The notes beneath the pieces are model-generated. The model made no database searches. It was given only the letters and a program-made list of their open reading frames with translations, and was not told where the DNA came from. 64,000 bases of DNA, taken from positions 209,256 to 273,255 of the forward strand of contig JARLGW010000011.1 in the NCBI GenBank assembly GCA_031292565.1. Direction: 5' to 3'. The DNA is from Paludibacteraceae bacterium (lineage in GTDB: Bacteria; Bacteroidota; Bacteroidia; Bacteroidales; Paludibacteraceae). Within the stretch, counting starts at the first letter, position 1; each line of letters opens with the position of its first letter. The position numbers and the translations under genes are program-made. This document shows positions 15,466-24,900 of the stretch, piece after piece.

Positions 15466-17700
15466 TTATTTCTCCATGCACAATCGAGCCATCAAATAAC
15501 TCACTGTTGACTCTGCTCCCTGGTTCAAATTCACATGCGTTTCCTCCAGTCCGTCGTAGCAACCACCTGTACATGGGTTATATACAATTTGATGTAATCT
15601 GTTGTTGCCCAAAAACCAGTTGAAGGCAATTTCTTTTTTACGACTGTATTCTTCGTCGTGAAATACCTCGTAAAATTTGTCCAATGTGAGAATTGTGTAA
15701 GCCACATCAATGGGTTGCTCTCCAAAATGTCCGCCTTTTTCGCCTTTTTGCAGCCATTTGCGGTTAGAAATCACTTCAATTCCGTTTTCGTTGAAGATTT
15801 TCGATAGTAAAAAGTCCAACGAAGTAAGCGCTATTTCTTTATAAATAGGCTCTTTTGTTATCAGCCAGGCCGAAAGCATGGCTTCGGGCAGAATGCTGTT
15901 GGCATAGGTAAGGTAACTTTCAAACCAATTCCATGTTGTTTCCGATTCGTATTTATACATTTCCACTAGGCGATTGGCAAACTTGATGAGCTGTGAATCC
16001 TTTTTCTCCGATTCATATACGGTGTGGTAATAATAAAGCCCTTTGATGGCAAACGCCAACGCCCTGGTGGACGATATGGATTCAAAATGAGGCAATGCCT
16101 TATCCAACATATCTTTTGCTTCGCTGATAATTTCCTCAGGAAGCAGATCGGTTAACGATATTAGATGCCCTAAAGCCCAAAGAGCCCGTCCGTTGGAATC
16201 ATCCAGGTTCGTAGCATAGTTTTGTTCGGTAAACCATAATTCCTTGTCCACGTAGTTTAGGAAATTCCCCTCCGGTTGCAAGCAGAACCTAATAAATTTC
16301 AAGTATTTGCTTATTTCGGGGATAAGTGTTTTATCGCCCGTTAGCTTGTAGTACATGCCAATGGCTACCAGTGCACGGGCATTATCATCCAGCGTGTAGC
16401 CGGTACTGATGTCCGGCTGGCTTACCCTGGCAAATTGAATGATACCTATATGAGTAGTCATCAACCGCAAATGGTCGAGTTTCACCGGAGGCATGTTAAA
16501 GCTCAGGGTTACGCCCCGGCCACCTATTTTTTCAAACAGCAGCGCGTAGGCCACTGCCGCGTTTTCCCAAACAGTGGAAACTATGGTTTGCAGCGTGTTG
16601 GAGCTAATGCTTTTGCGTAATGGTTCGTTGTTAAGCAACCGGATTACAGCTGCCGAAAGTTGCTTCGAATCACGAAAGTCGAATATAATTCCCGTTTTTG
16701 AGGTTAATACCTCTTTGGCGTGAGGGATAGGGGTGGATATGATGGGGCAGGCGCAGCTCATGGCATATACAAACGTGCCACTCACGGCCTGGTTGGGGTC
16801 GTTCGTTGTAAACAGGTAAATATCCGTGAGCTGCAAATGTTCCAGCAAATCGGGTAGAGCTAGGTATTGGTTGATAAATTGCACGTGTTTTTGCAAGCCA
16901 CGTTCCGCCACCATCTGTTCCAATTGCTCTCGGTATTTTTCACCCTCCAGCTTTTTTACTTCGGGGTGGGTTTTGCCTATAATCAAAAACATTACTTCCG
17001 GGCATTCCGCCACGATGGCTGGCAAGGCTTCAATAGTGGTTTCTATGCTTTTGCCCGAACTTAGTAAGCCGAAAGTGGTCAATACTTTTCGCCCCGTGAG
17101 TCCGTATTTTTCTTTTAAAAATTTTTTACCCAGGTGTGGCACCAGGTGCGTGCCGTGGGCAATGATTGATATTTTTTCTTCCGGCAATTCGTAGTCGTTA
17201 ATTAGGATGTTGGCCGAAGTATGCGTCATCACCACCAGCGATTGGCAAGCCGAGCTGATGGCTTTTATTTTGTTTTTCAGTTTTTCGTCAGGATGAGGCA
17301 GCACGGTGTGAAAAACCACAATAATCGGTTTGGTAAGTGCTGTGAGGAGTTGTAGAAAAGCAGCTTCTTGCTTGGCAAAAAAGCCGAATTCATGTTGAAT
17401 CATAACCATTTTCAGGTGGGCATCGTTGTTAATGTCCGTGGCTAGTTTGGTATATTCTGTGGCATCCGAAGTGTTGAGTACATAACTTACTTCTTTGGGA
17501 TAGCTGTAATGTGCATCGCCCGATTCCAAGGCACATACCTTGAAACTTAGCGAATGGCTGAACTTGTTGTTCAGAGCCTTGATTAAGTCCTCCGAGTAAG
17601 TGGCAATACCACATTCGCGAGGAGGGTAGGAGGTGATAAATAGTATCTCCGTCGAAGTGTTAGCGTTGGTAGTGTTCAGGTCTTCTTTTTCATTTTTCAT
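15466..17700 (-). CDS. GT4 glycosyltransferase fused to a C-terminal alpha-helical-barrel domain
   Basis: 744 residues. Residues about 15-400 are a GT-B fold family 4 glycosyltransferase: ILFITSYPPRECGIATYSED at the N-terminus, IIAHGTHLVPHLG linker, TTFGLLSSGKSIETTIEALP and the EX7E-like region near QAVSGTFVYAMSCACPIIST. Residues about 420-744 are helical with repeated GRALWALGHLI / RALAFAIKGLYYYHT-like segments, resembling an (alpha/alpha)6 barrel such as those of glycoside-processing enzymes. The start codon overlaps the end of the GH130 gene by 11 bases, so the two are co-translated and should act on the same, probably mannose-containing, glycan. Donor and acceptor cannot be read from the sequence. 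Confidence 0.85.
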   Translation of the reverse strand: MKNEKEDLNTTNANTSTEILFITSYPPRECGIATYSEDLIKALNNKFSHSLSFKVCALESGDAHYSYPKEVSYVLNTSDATEYTKLATDINNDAHLKMVMIQHEFGFFAKQEAAFLQLLTALTKPIIVVFHTVLPHPDEKLKNKIKAISSACQSLVVMTHTSANILINDYELPEEKISIIAHGTHLVPHLGKKFLKEKYGLTGRKVLTTFGLLSSGKSIETTIEALPAIVAECPEVMFLIIGKTHPEVKKLEGEKYREQLEQMVAERGLQKHVQFINQYLALPDLLEHLQLTDIYLFTTNDPNQAVSGTFVYAMSCACPIISTPIPHAKEVLTSKTGIIFDFRDSKQLSAAVIRLLNNEPLRKSISSNTLQTIVSTVWENAAVAYALLFEKIGGRGVTLSFNMPPVKLDHLRLMTTHIGIIQFARVSQPDISTGYTLDDNARALVAIGMYYKLTGDKTLIPEISKYLKFIRFCLQPEGNFLNYVDKELWFTEQNYATNLDDSNGRALWALGHLISLTDLLPEEIISEAKDMLDKALPHFESISSTRALAFAIKGLYYYHTVYESEKKDSQLIKFANRLVEMYKYESETTWNWFESYLTYANSILPEAMLSAWLITKEPIYKEIALTSLDFLLSKIFNENGIEVISNRKWLQKGEKGGHFGEQPIDVAYTILTLDKFYEVFHDEEYSRKKEIAFNWFLGNNRLHQIVYNPCTGGCYDGLEETHVNLNQGAESTVSYLMARLCMEK

Positions 17701-18733
17701 TAGGCGTTGTATATGTTAATAATTCAGCCACAAGAGCTGTTAAATTCACCGAGGCCGTGGCAATTTTATCGTCAGCCGCCCCATAATAGATAAACAAGGT
17801 GTCGCCAAACACGCATGTTCCCGTCGGGAACACTACGTTGTTCACCTCCCCGTTCAGTTCCCAGTCATATTCCGGCGTGAAAAGTGCATAAGGCAGGCGG
17901 GCAAGCACTTTTACCGGGTTGTTCAAATCCAGCAAAGCAGCACAGGCGGAATAAATCAGTCCATTCGGGCTTTCCTCCACGCCATGATAAATAATCAGCC
18001 ACCCGTGTTCGGTTTCAATAGGCGGACAACCACCGCCCATGTAGCTCAATTCGTGCGGATACACGGGATCCATCACGATATGTTCGTCCAACTGGTGAAA
18101 GTATAACTTCCAAAAATCAGCAGTTAGAAAGTTGAGTTCATCTATCATTACCAACTGAATGCCGGGGCGGATACGATGCAGAAAGGCCAACTTGCCGTTG
18201 ATGCGCCGGGGGAAGAATATTACATCCTTATCCCATAGTAATATTTTTTTTTCAGGGTCGCCCTCCTGGTAGTAGAATTTATGATTGTGATAATAGTTTT
18301 CATCCACCTTGCCCGACGATTCGGCTAGAAATATAAACTTGGAATAAGTAATGGGCGGAACAATGATTCCCTGCTTTTCAAACGTCTTCAAGTCGGTGGA
18401 AGTAGCCAACGCTCCACAGGCATTGGTGCCGTCGTAGGCCGTGTAGGTGAGGTAATAGATGCCGTCTATTTGCGTGATGCGGGCATCTTCTACGCCTTGT
18501 GCTTCGTAGCCAAACTCAGGCTTCAAAAACGGCGTATCCATCCTTTCGGCCACCGTGAGGGGTCCGTCCAGCCGGCAATAACCGATGGTGGAATGATTGC
18601 CGGTTTGCACCGCGCGATAGAATAGGTGCACACTATCCCCTATACGAATGGCGGCAGGGTTAAGCACGCCTTCGTTTTCAAATTCAGCATCCGATCGTTG
18701 AAGCAGGATGCCTTCTTTTTTGACTTTTATCAT
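17690..18733 (-). CDS. GH130 family mannoside phosphorylase/hydrolase
   Basis: 347 residues, a five-bladed propeller typical of GH130. Members phosphorolyse or hydrolyse beta-mannosides, releasing mannose 1-phosphate or mannose. Visible features: VLNPAAIRIGDSVHLFYRAV near the start, GVEDARITQIDGIYYLTYTA with the catalytic acidic residue near 80, DKDVIFFPRRINGKLAFLHR near 170 and MGGGCPPIETEHGWLIIYHG near 245. No signal peptide, so it is cytoplasmic. Whether it is a phosphorylase (needing basic phosphate-binding residues) or a mannosidase needs alignment. First gene of a two-gene operon with the GT4 protein. Confidence 0.9.
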   Translation of the reverse strand: MIKVKKEGILLQRSDAEFENEGVLNPAAIRIGDSVHLFYRAVQTGNHSTIGYCRLDGPLTVAERMDTPFLKPEFGYEAQGVEDARITQIDGIYYLTYTAYDGTNACGALATSTDLKTFEKQGIIVPPITYSKFIFLAESSGKVDENYYHNHKFYYQEGDPEKKILLWDKDVIFFPRRINGKLAFLHRIRPGIQLVMIDELNFLTADFWKLYFHQLDEHIVMDPVYPHELSYMGGGCPPIETEHGWLIIYHGVEESPNGLIYSACAALLDLNNPVKVLARLPYALFTPEYDWELNGEVNNVVFPTGTCVFGDTLFIYYGAADDKIATASVNLTALVAELLTYTTPNEK

Positions 18734-18812
18734 ATCTATTACGAATAATTTAAAGCGAATGAGGTTGGAAAATAGAAATGATCTTTATGTCAAAATAGAG
18801 GAAGAGAATGTT

Positions 18813-18932
18813 TTATAAATCGCTACTTTTTTTATCCTTGCGTTTCAATTCTTTAGCAGCTCTTTTTTCTTTTAAACTTTTAAGGGGAGCCTTCTTTTCG
18901 CTTTTGTCTTTCGGCTCTTTTGCTTTTGCCAT
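18813..18932 (-). CDS. 39-residue lysine-rich small protein
   Basis: An ATG at 18932 opens a 39-codon frame ending TAA at 18813: it begins MAKAKEPKDKSEKKAPLKSL and continues with KEKRAAKELKRKDKKSSDL. About 40 percent of residues are Lys or Arg, with Glu interspersed; no signal peptide. It stands 80 bases upstream of GH130 on the same strand. The stretch LKEKRAAKELKRK resembles LKEKRAEKKVKK in the exported protein at 55481, although that one has a signal peptide. Similar short basic proteins in bacteria bind nucleic acids or ribosomes, but no function is claimed. Composition could arise by chance in A-rich sequence, though the clean start and end make a real gene more likely. Confidence 0.55.
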   Translation of the reverse strand: MAKAKEPKDKSEKKAPLKSLKEKRAAKELKRKDKKSSDL

Positions 18933-19402
18933 AATAATTTTTGTTTAAGTGAGGTAACGTGAATATGAGGGAAGAGTTGGGCTAAAAGTACGCGAGAAAG
19001 GAATGTTTATGCTCAAATTAGCCCAATATCAGAAAAATGAATGTAGGTAAATGTACGACTATTTTTTGGTATATCGGGCTGAAAGCCCAAGTTATTTTAG
19101 CCCAAGGGAAAGCGAAGCGGCACCTTGGGTAGGGTGGAACTAACGGAAATTTCGCCCTGCAAGGGCAACTTAAACACGAACAAATTAAGCTGGGCTTTCA
19201 GCCCGCCCGTATTCTGTACCTACAAATAACCCAGGGTGCTGCCCTGGGCTAAAATAAGTTAGGCTTTCAGCCTGAAAAATGCAAATTGTAAGGAAATCTA
19301 ATTCTTAAAACCTGAAGGGTTGACATTATTATAGAAAAAAAGATACAACCACCAAACTAAAGCCTCGAAGAGGTGAAATAAAATATATCGTATTTTTAAT
19401 AT
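18933..19402. repeat. gene-free repeat block with a 200-base inverted element
   Basis: 19077-19109 (gggctgaaagcccaag, then ttattttagcccaaggg) and about 19247-19280 (ccctgggctaaaataag, then ttaggctttcagcc) form long imperfect inverted arms. Between them lie further GC-rich palindromes: a caccttgggtag segment, gccctgcaagggc, gggctttcagccc and cccagggtgctgccctggg. Next to it, 19311-19380 carries another repeat type (cctgaagggttgacattatta ... ctcgaagaggtgaaata). No open frame or transposase was seen. Confidence 0.7.
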
Positions 19403-20131
19403 TTATTTCTCTACTCGTTTTTGGATATCTTTTATTATCTCCAGTTGTGTTTTTTGCATATCGATAACCTCCTGTTGCTGATTTATAATCAAGTGGTCTA
19501 TTTTTTCATGCAACATGCGTATTTCCAGTTCCGATTTCAGGTTTACCATGTAATCTTTTTTCGCCCGTTCGCGGTCTTTATCCTCCTGTCGGTTCTGACT
19601 CATCATGATTACCGGGGCTTGCAACGCCGCTATACTGGACAAAATCAAATTCAGCAGGATAAAAGGGTAGGGGTCGAAACCACGGTTAGCCAGCCAAAAG
19701 GCATTTAGGCAGATCCACAAAATGAGGAATACCGTGAATGAAATAATAAACGTCCAGCTACCGCCAAACGAAGCCACCTTGTCCGCTATTCGTTGCCCGT
19801 AAGTTGTAACCTGTTTTTCGTCCTCTTCGTCCAGTTTATCCGTTATCGTACCTTTTTCTTTCAAGGAAGCTAACACCGCCTTCTCAGGTTCCGTTAAGGG
19901 GCCTGTTTGTTCGGTAAGGAAGGTTTCAAGGTACTTTTCACGGTAGCCGTTTAATTCGCTGGCTGCCAAAAAATTATCTCTTGTAAAAGAGGGCTTATCC
20001 TTTTGTATTTGGGTTAGTATGGAGGTTCGTACCGATTTTGCCGACACTCGCTCTTCAATCGGAAATTCCTGATTAGATAAATCGCTGATAAAGGTTTTCA
20101 TACTGACGTTATTGTTTATGTTTTTTTTCAC
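19403..20131 (-). CDS. DUF1003 membrane protein
   Basis: 242 residues. The DUF1003 core is evident: GQRIADKVASFGGSWTFIIS leads into a first membrane helix, then ANRGFDPYPFILLNLILSSI into a second, then APVIMMSQNRQEDKDRERAK and a basic, coiled C-terminal tail with LEIRMLHEKIDHLI. Both termini are probably cytoplasmic. The N-terminal about 90 residues are polar and unlike the domain. Function unknown. A second in-frame ATG at 20101 (MKTFISDL) is an alternative start. Gene stands alone between repeat blocks. Confidence 0.88.
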   Translation of the reverse strand: MKKNINNNVSMKTFISDLSNQEFPIEERVSAKSVRTSILTQIQKDKPSFTRDNFLAASELNGYREKYLETFLTEQTGPLTEPEKAVLASLKEKGTITDKLDEEDEKQVTTYGQRIADKVASFGGSWTFIISFTVFLILWICLNAFWLANRGFDPYPFILLNLILSSIAALQAPVIMMSQNRQEDKDRERAKKDYMVNLKSELEIRMLHEKIDHLIINQQQEVIDMQKTQLEIIKDIQKRVEK

Positions 20132-20361
20132 GGAGGACAGGGTAAATGTACAATAATTTTTGTTGAAAACGAATTGGTTATTTTATCTCGGATTGAGTGT
20201 GGTGGAAAAGTAGGCTAAGGCTTTGGTTTTTTTAAGAAGTATCAGTTAGACTATATTTTTTTATTTCTTATGTTAAACATGGAAAAAGATTTATATTTTT
20301 TTGTAAAAATAATACCTTTGTATAGTCTTATATAAATTTCAGTTTGAAATATTTTGCTTTT

Positions 20362-20488
20362 TGCAAATACTTAGTAACTGTTTAAATATTGAATTAAATT
20401 ATCTCAAAACTGCCGAAGGATTGACATTATAATATCACCTCCTTCTGGGCTTGAAGATAAAATTTAAACAGTTACTTATCTATTTGTA
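20362..20488. repeat. long inverted element upstream of the BspA-type gene
   Basis: agtaactgtttaaat (20373-20387) and atttaaacagttact (20462-20476) are perfect 15-base inverted arms; pairing continues outward with one gap (caaata ... tatttg). The core holds gccgaaggattgacattata and cacctccttctgggc, a relative of the repeat at 19311. This fills most of the 400-base gap before 20532; no -7 element was recognised. Confidence 0.7.
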
Positions 20489-20531
20489 AACATAAAATTA
20501 ACCAATTTATTTACTAAAAAAACAAAATAAA

Positions 20532-21701
20532 ATGAGAAAAACAGTTTTTAATGTGTTGCTAATAGCATGCTTGAGTTTCAGTACTTATGCCTCGGCAGCA
20601 GTGACAACAACAGTAACAGCAACAGCCGGAGGATTGTCTGCTGCAATTAAAAAGGCCGGATATGCAACATCGGCAGTGACGGGTTTAACTATTAATGGAA
20701 CTATTGATGCTCGCGATTTTAAGATGATGCGCGACTCAATGGCCTTATTGCAGAATTTGGATATGACGAATGCCTCTATTGCTTCTTATACCGGACTAAA
20801 AGGCCCAAGTCTCAATACATTCTATGCAACAACTTATCCAGCAAACACTATCCCTGAATTTGCTTTTGCCTTTAGTTTGGTAAATTCCACTTCTCTCGTT
20901 TCTGTTAAATTGCCAAACACTTTAACTATGATTGATGGTGATGGGTTTGCTTATTGTATGAATTTAACTTCGGTAACCTTACCCTCAAGTTTGAAAATTA
21001 TTGGAAGTGCTGCATTCTCAGGATGCTCTTCCTTGCCCTCCATATCAATTCCTACTTCAGTTGACTCTATTGCGGATCATGCCTTTATGGGGTGTTATAT
21101 GTTAACCAGTCTTACTATTCCTTCTGGAGTAACAACATTGTCGGGATGGATATGTTGTAGCTGTTCTTCTTTGTCAACTGTTACATTACCCTCTACTATA
21201 AAAACTATTGGAGATTCGGCTTTTTATAAATGTTTGTCGTTACAATCTATAGTTCTTCCAACTACAGTATCCTCGATAGGGATAAGAGCGTTTTACAATT
21301 GTACGTCTTTAACCTCTATTACTGCAAAAAGACCTGTGGCTGTCGATTTAACCGCTTCAGATAGCGTATTTGGTAAAGTTAATACTAAAACTTGTGCTTT
21401 ACATGTATTGTCAACTTCTGCTTCATCTTACTCAACTGCGAAACAATGGAAAGACTTTACCATAAGTGCGGATATTGTAGGTATAAACAATATTCAGACC
21501 GACAAACTGAAAATATTAACAGCTAATGGTTCTGTTGTAATTTCAGGTTTAACGGAAGGCATATCCTTTGCAATATACAATTTGCAAGGCTCTGCTATCT
21601 ATAACCAAAAGGCCGATGCACAAACCGTAAGTGTTAACCTTCCAGCCAAAGGTGTGTATGTGTTGCGTGTGGGAGGCGAAAGCGTGAAATTTATTTATTA
21701 A
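20532..21701 (+). CDS. BspA-type leucine-rich-repeat secreted protein with sorting-like tail
   Basis: 389 residues. A signal peptide (residues 1-22, ending SAA) is followed by about nine LRR_5 (BspA/TpLRR) repeats between residues 110 and 290, e.g. SLVSVKLPNTLTMIDGDGFA and LTSVTLPSSLKIIGSAAFSG, each with the A-F-x-x-C turn. The last 70 residues form a beta-sandwich ending KGVYVLRVGGESVKFIY, like type IX secretion C-terminal domains but without the usual YPNP opening. BspA-like proteins bind host or matrix components in some anaerobes; here it is surface or secreted, ligand unknown. A terminator follows. The tail resembles those of the proteins at 34803 and 37238. Confidence 0.88.
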   Translation: MRKTVFNVLLIACLSFSTYASAAVTTTVTATAGGLSAAIKKAGYATSAVTGLTINGTIDARDFKMMRDSMALLQNLDMTNASIASYTGLKGPSLNTFYATTYPANTIPEFAFAFSLVNSTSLVSVKLPNTLTMIDGDGFAYCMNLTSVTLPSSLKIIGSAAFSGCSSLPSISIPTSVDSIADHAFMGCYMLTSLTIPSGVTTLSGWICCSCSSLSTVTLPSTIKTIGDSAFYKCLSLQSIVLPTTVSSIGIRAFYNCTSLTSITAKRPVAVDLTASDSVFGKVNTKTCALHVLSTSASSYSTAKQWKDFTISADIVGINNIQTDKLKILTANGSVVISGLTEGISFAIYNLQGSAIYNQKADAQTVSVNLPAKGVYVLRVGGESVKFIY

Positions 21702-21726
21702 ATATCTTATATTCAATGCTTAATTA

Positions 21727-21755
21727 AGAGCCTGACATGTGTTAGGCTCTTTTTT
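21727..21755 (+). terminator. terminator after the BspA-type gene
   Basis: agagcctgaca pairs with tgttaggctct (one G-U) followed by a six-base T-run, 25 bases after the stop. Confidence 0.85.
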
Positions 21756-21821
21756 CGTTTGTTAGGTAAGCTTAAATAAAGTTTCACAAACATTAATAGC
21801 CTTATTAAATGAAGATTTTCC

Positions 21822-21829
21822 TATCTTTG
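21822..21829 (+). promoter_or_regulatory. -7 element for mfd
   Basis: TATCTTTG matches TAnnTTTG. The transcript would start near 21836, giving a leader of about 65 bases dominated by the hairpin at 21857. Confidence 0.55.
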
Positions 21830-21856
21830 CCCTACAAAATCTAAAAGTAATCATAA

Positions 21857-21886
21857 CCCGAATTCTCTACAAAAAGAGAGTTCGGG
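21857..21886 (+). promoter_or_regulatory. leader hairpin just before the mfd TTG start
   Basis: cccgaattctct (21857-21868) pairs with agagagttcggg (21875-21886) with one G-U and a six-base loop. Only 15 bases separate it from the TTG start codon. With no T-run it is not a terminator; it may limit or position ribosome entry. Confidence 0.55.
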
Positions 21887-21901
21887 CTAATATCATTTGT
21901 T

Positions 21902-24900
21902 TTGACGCTGTACGAATTATTCCATCTATACGCCAAGCACCCTCAGGTGCAGGCGGTAACAGAAATCCTGCAAACAAGCGATGCAGGCAGTATCACCGTG
22001 TCCGGTTTGCAAGGGTCGTCCGTGTCGTTGGTGCTCGCTGCCGTGCACGTCAAGCGGGCATCCACCTCCCTGTTTATTGCCGAGGATCAAGAGTCCGCCG
22101 CCTATCTCTACAACGATTTGGTGCAGATACTAGGCATGGACGAGGTGCTGTTTTTCCCTTCCTCGTATAAAAAATCATTCAAATATGGGCAGATAGATTC
22201 GGCCAACGAAATTTTGCGCACCGATGTGCTCAACCGTCTGTCGGGCAGCGGGGCTGGTGTCTTGGTGGTGTCGTACCCCGAAGCGGTGGCCGAAAAAGTG
22301 ATAACCACGGCCGCCTTGCGCGAAAAGATTTTGCAACTCACCGTGGGCGAGTGTGTGGATACCGAATTTATTATCGAACTGCTGCTGAGCTACGGCTTCG
22401 AGCGGGTGGATTTTGTGTACGAGCCGGGGCAGTTTTCCAGCCGGGGGAGTATCATTGATATCTTTTCGTTTTCCAACGAATTGCCTTTTCGTGTCGATTT
22501 CTTCGGTAACGAGGTGGAAACGATCCGCCTGTTTGACATCGAAACGCAGCTTTCGACCGACGACCGTCAATCGGTTAGCATTGTGCCCGACATCCACCGC
22601 GACTTGAAATCGGAAACGGTTTCGTTTTTACACTTCGCACCCGATAACACGCTGCTGTTGATGAACGATTATCGTTTCGTGACGGATCGTATCAACCAAC
22701 TCTATGATGAGGCGTTGGTGGCTGTAAACCAGTCGGAAAACAAAAAATCGGACTTGCACGACCGATTAATCACGGGTGATGATTTTCTACACGAAATGAC
22801 CGATTTCCGCAAGCTGGAGTTTGTAAGTAAGGCTTGCTTGCCCGATACCCGCACGGTGGAATTTAAAACCGCTCCCCAACCGCTTTATCATAAAAATTTC
22901 GATTTGGTGGTAAGCTCTTTCAAGGAATTTATGCAGGAGGGGTACAAGATATACATCCTGAGCGACAGCGTGAAACAGACGGATCGCATACAGGCCATTT
23001 TTGAAGATAAAGGTGAAACCCTATCTTTTATGCCCGTGTTGAAAACCTTGCACGAGGGGTTTGTGGATCATGATATTTCCTGCTGTTTCTTTTCCGATCA
23101 CCAGTTGTTCGACCGCTTTCATAAATACTCACTCAAGTCCGACAAAGCCCGTAGTGGCAAGGTATTGCTCACGCTCAAGGAGCTGAATCAGTTTCAGTTA
23201 GGTGATTACGTTACGCATATCGACCACGGGGTGGGGCGTTTCGGCGGCTTGTTCAAAACCGAGGTGAACGGTAAGATGCAGGAGATAATCAAGCTGGTGT
23301 ATCGCGACGAAGATATTATTTTTGTGAGCATACACAACCTGCACCGTATCTCCAAATACAAAGGCAAGGAGGGCGAACCGCCCAAGATAAATAAACTGGG
23401 CTCCGGAGCGTGGGAGAAACTGAAGGAGCGCACCAAGAAAAAGGTGAAGGACATCGCCCGCGAGTTGATTCAGCTTTATGCCCGAAGGAAAGCGGAACAG
23501 GGTTTTGCGTTTTCGCCGGACACGTATTTGCAACAGGAGCTAGAGGCTTCGTTTATTTACGAGGACACGCCCGATCAGGTAAAAGCTACCGCCGACGTGA
23601 AGCAGGATATGGAAAAGCAATTGCCCATGGATAGGCTGGTGTGTGGCGACGTGGGCTTTGGTAAAACCGAAGTGGCCATGCGTGCCGCCTTCAAAGCGGC
23701 CACGGATGGGAAACAGGTGGCGGTGTTGGTGCCTACCACGGTGCTTGCCACTCAGCATTTTAAATCGTTCAGGGAGCGGTTGAAAGATTTTCCGTGCCGG
23801 GTGGATTACCTGTCAAGAGCCCGTAAGCCTGCTGATGTAAAAGCTATCTTGCATGATTTGCACGAGGGTAAAATAGATATTCTAATAGGCACACATAAAT
23901 TGGTGGGCAAGGAGGTGAAGTTTAAAGACCTTGGCTTGCTGATTATCGATGAGGAACAAAAGTTCGGCGTTTCGGTGAAAGAAAAACTGAAATCGCTGAA
24001 AGTGAATGTAGATACGCTCACTATGACGGCTACGCCGATACCACGCACGTTGCAATTTTCGTTGTTGGGAGCCAGGGATTTATCTATTATCAACACTCCG
24101 CCACCGAATCGCTATCCGGTGCAAACGGAGGTGTATCCTTTTGGCGAAGAGATTATTAAAGAAGCTATTGAGCGGGAGATGAACCGCAACGGACAGGTGT
24201 TTATCGTGAACAACCGTATCCAAAATATCTACGAACTGGAGGCTTTGGTAAAAAAGGTGGTTCCGCAAGCACGCGTTTGCGTAGGTCATGGCCAAATGGA
24301 TGCCGAGAAGCTGGAACAGATAATAGTGGATTACATTGATTACGAGTATGATGTGCTGATTGCTACTACCATTATAGAGTCGGGTATCGACATCTCAAAT
24401 GCGAATACGATTATTATTAATAACGCGCATCAGTTCGGGTTGAGCGACTTGCACCAGTTGCGTGGTAGAGTGGGGCGTAGTAACCGCAAGGCTTACTGTT
24501 ACTTGCTGGCTCCGCCTATGAGTGTGCTTACCCCCGAAGCCCGCCGACGGTTGCAGGCTATTGAAACGTTTGCCGACTTGGGTAGCGGTTTTCATATTGC
24601 TATGCAGGATTTGGACATCCGTGGTGCGGGTAATATGCTTGGTGCGGAGCAAAGTGGTTTTATCGCGGACTTGGGTTACGAAACGTATCAGAAAATATTG
24701 AATGAGGCGGTACATGAGCTGAAAGACGAAGAGTTTGCCGATTTGTATGCCGACGAAATAAAGGCTAAGGATAAAGAATATAAGTTTGTTACGGATTGCC
24801 AGTTGGAGTCCGATCTGGAATTGATGTTGCCTACACATTATATAGAGAATGTGTCCGAGCGTATGAGTTTGTACCGGGAGTTGGACAACCTGTCCACCGA

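Noticed and set aside
19077..20488. CRISPR array suggested by repeated GC-rich units
   Set aside because: Units are inverted rather than direct, unequal in spacing and without unique spacers or cas genes.
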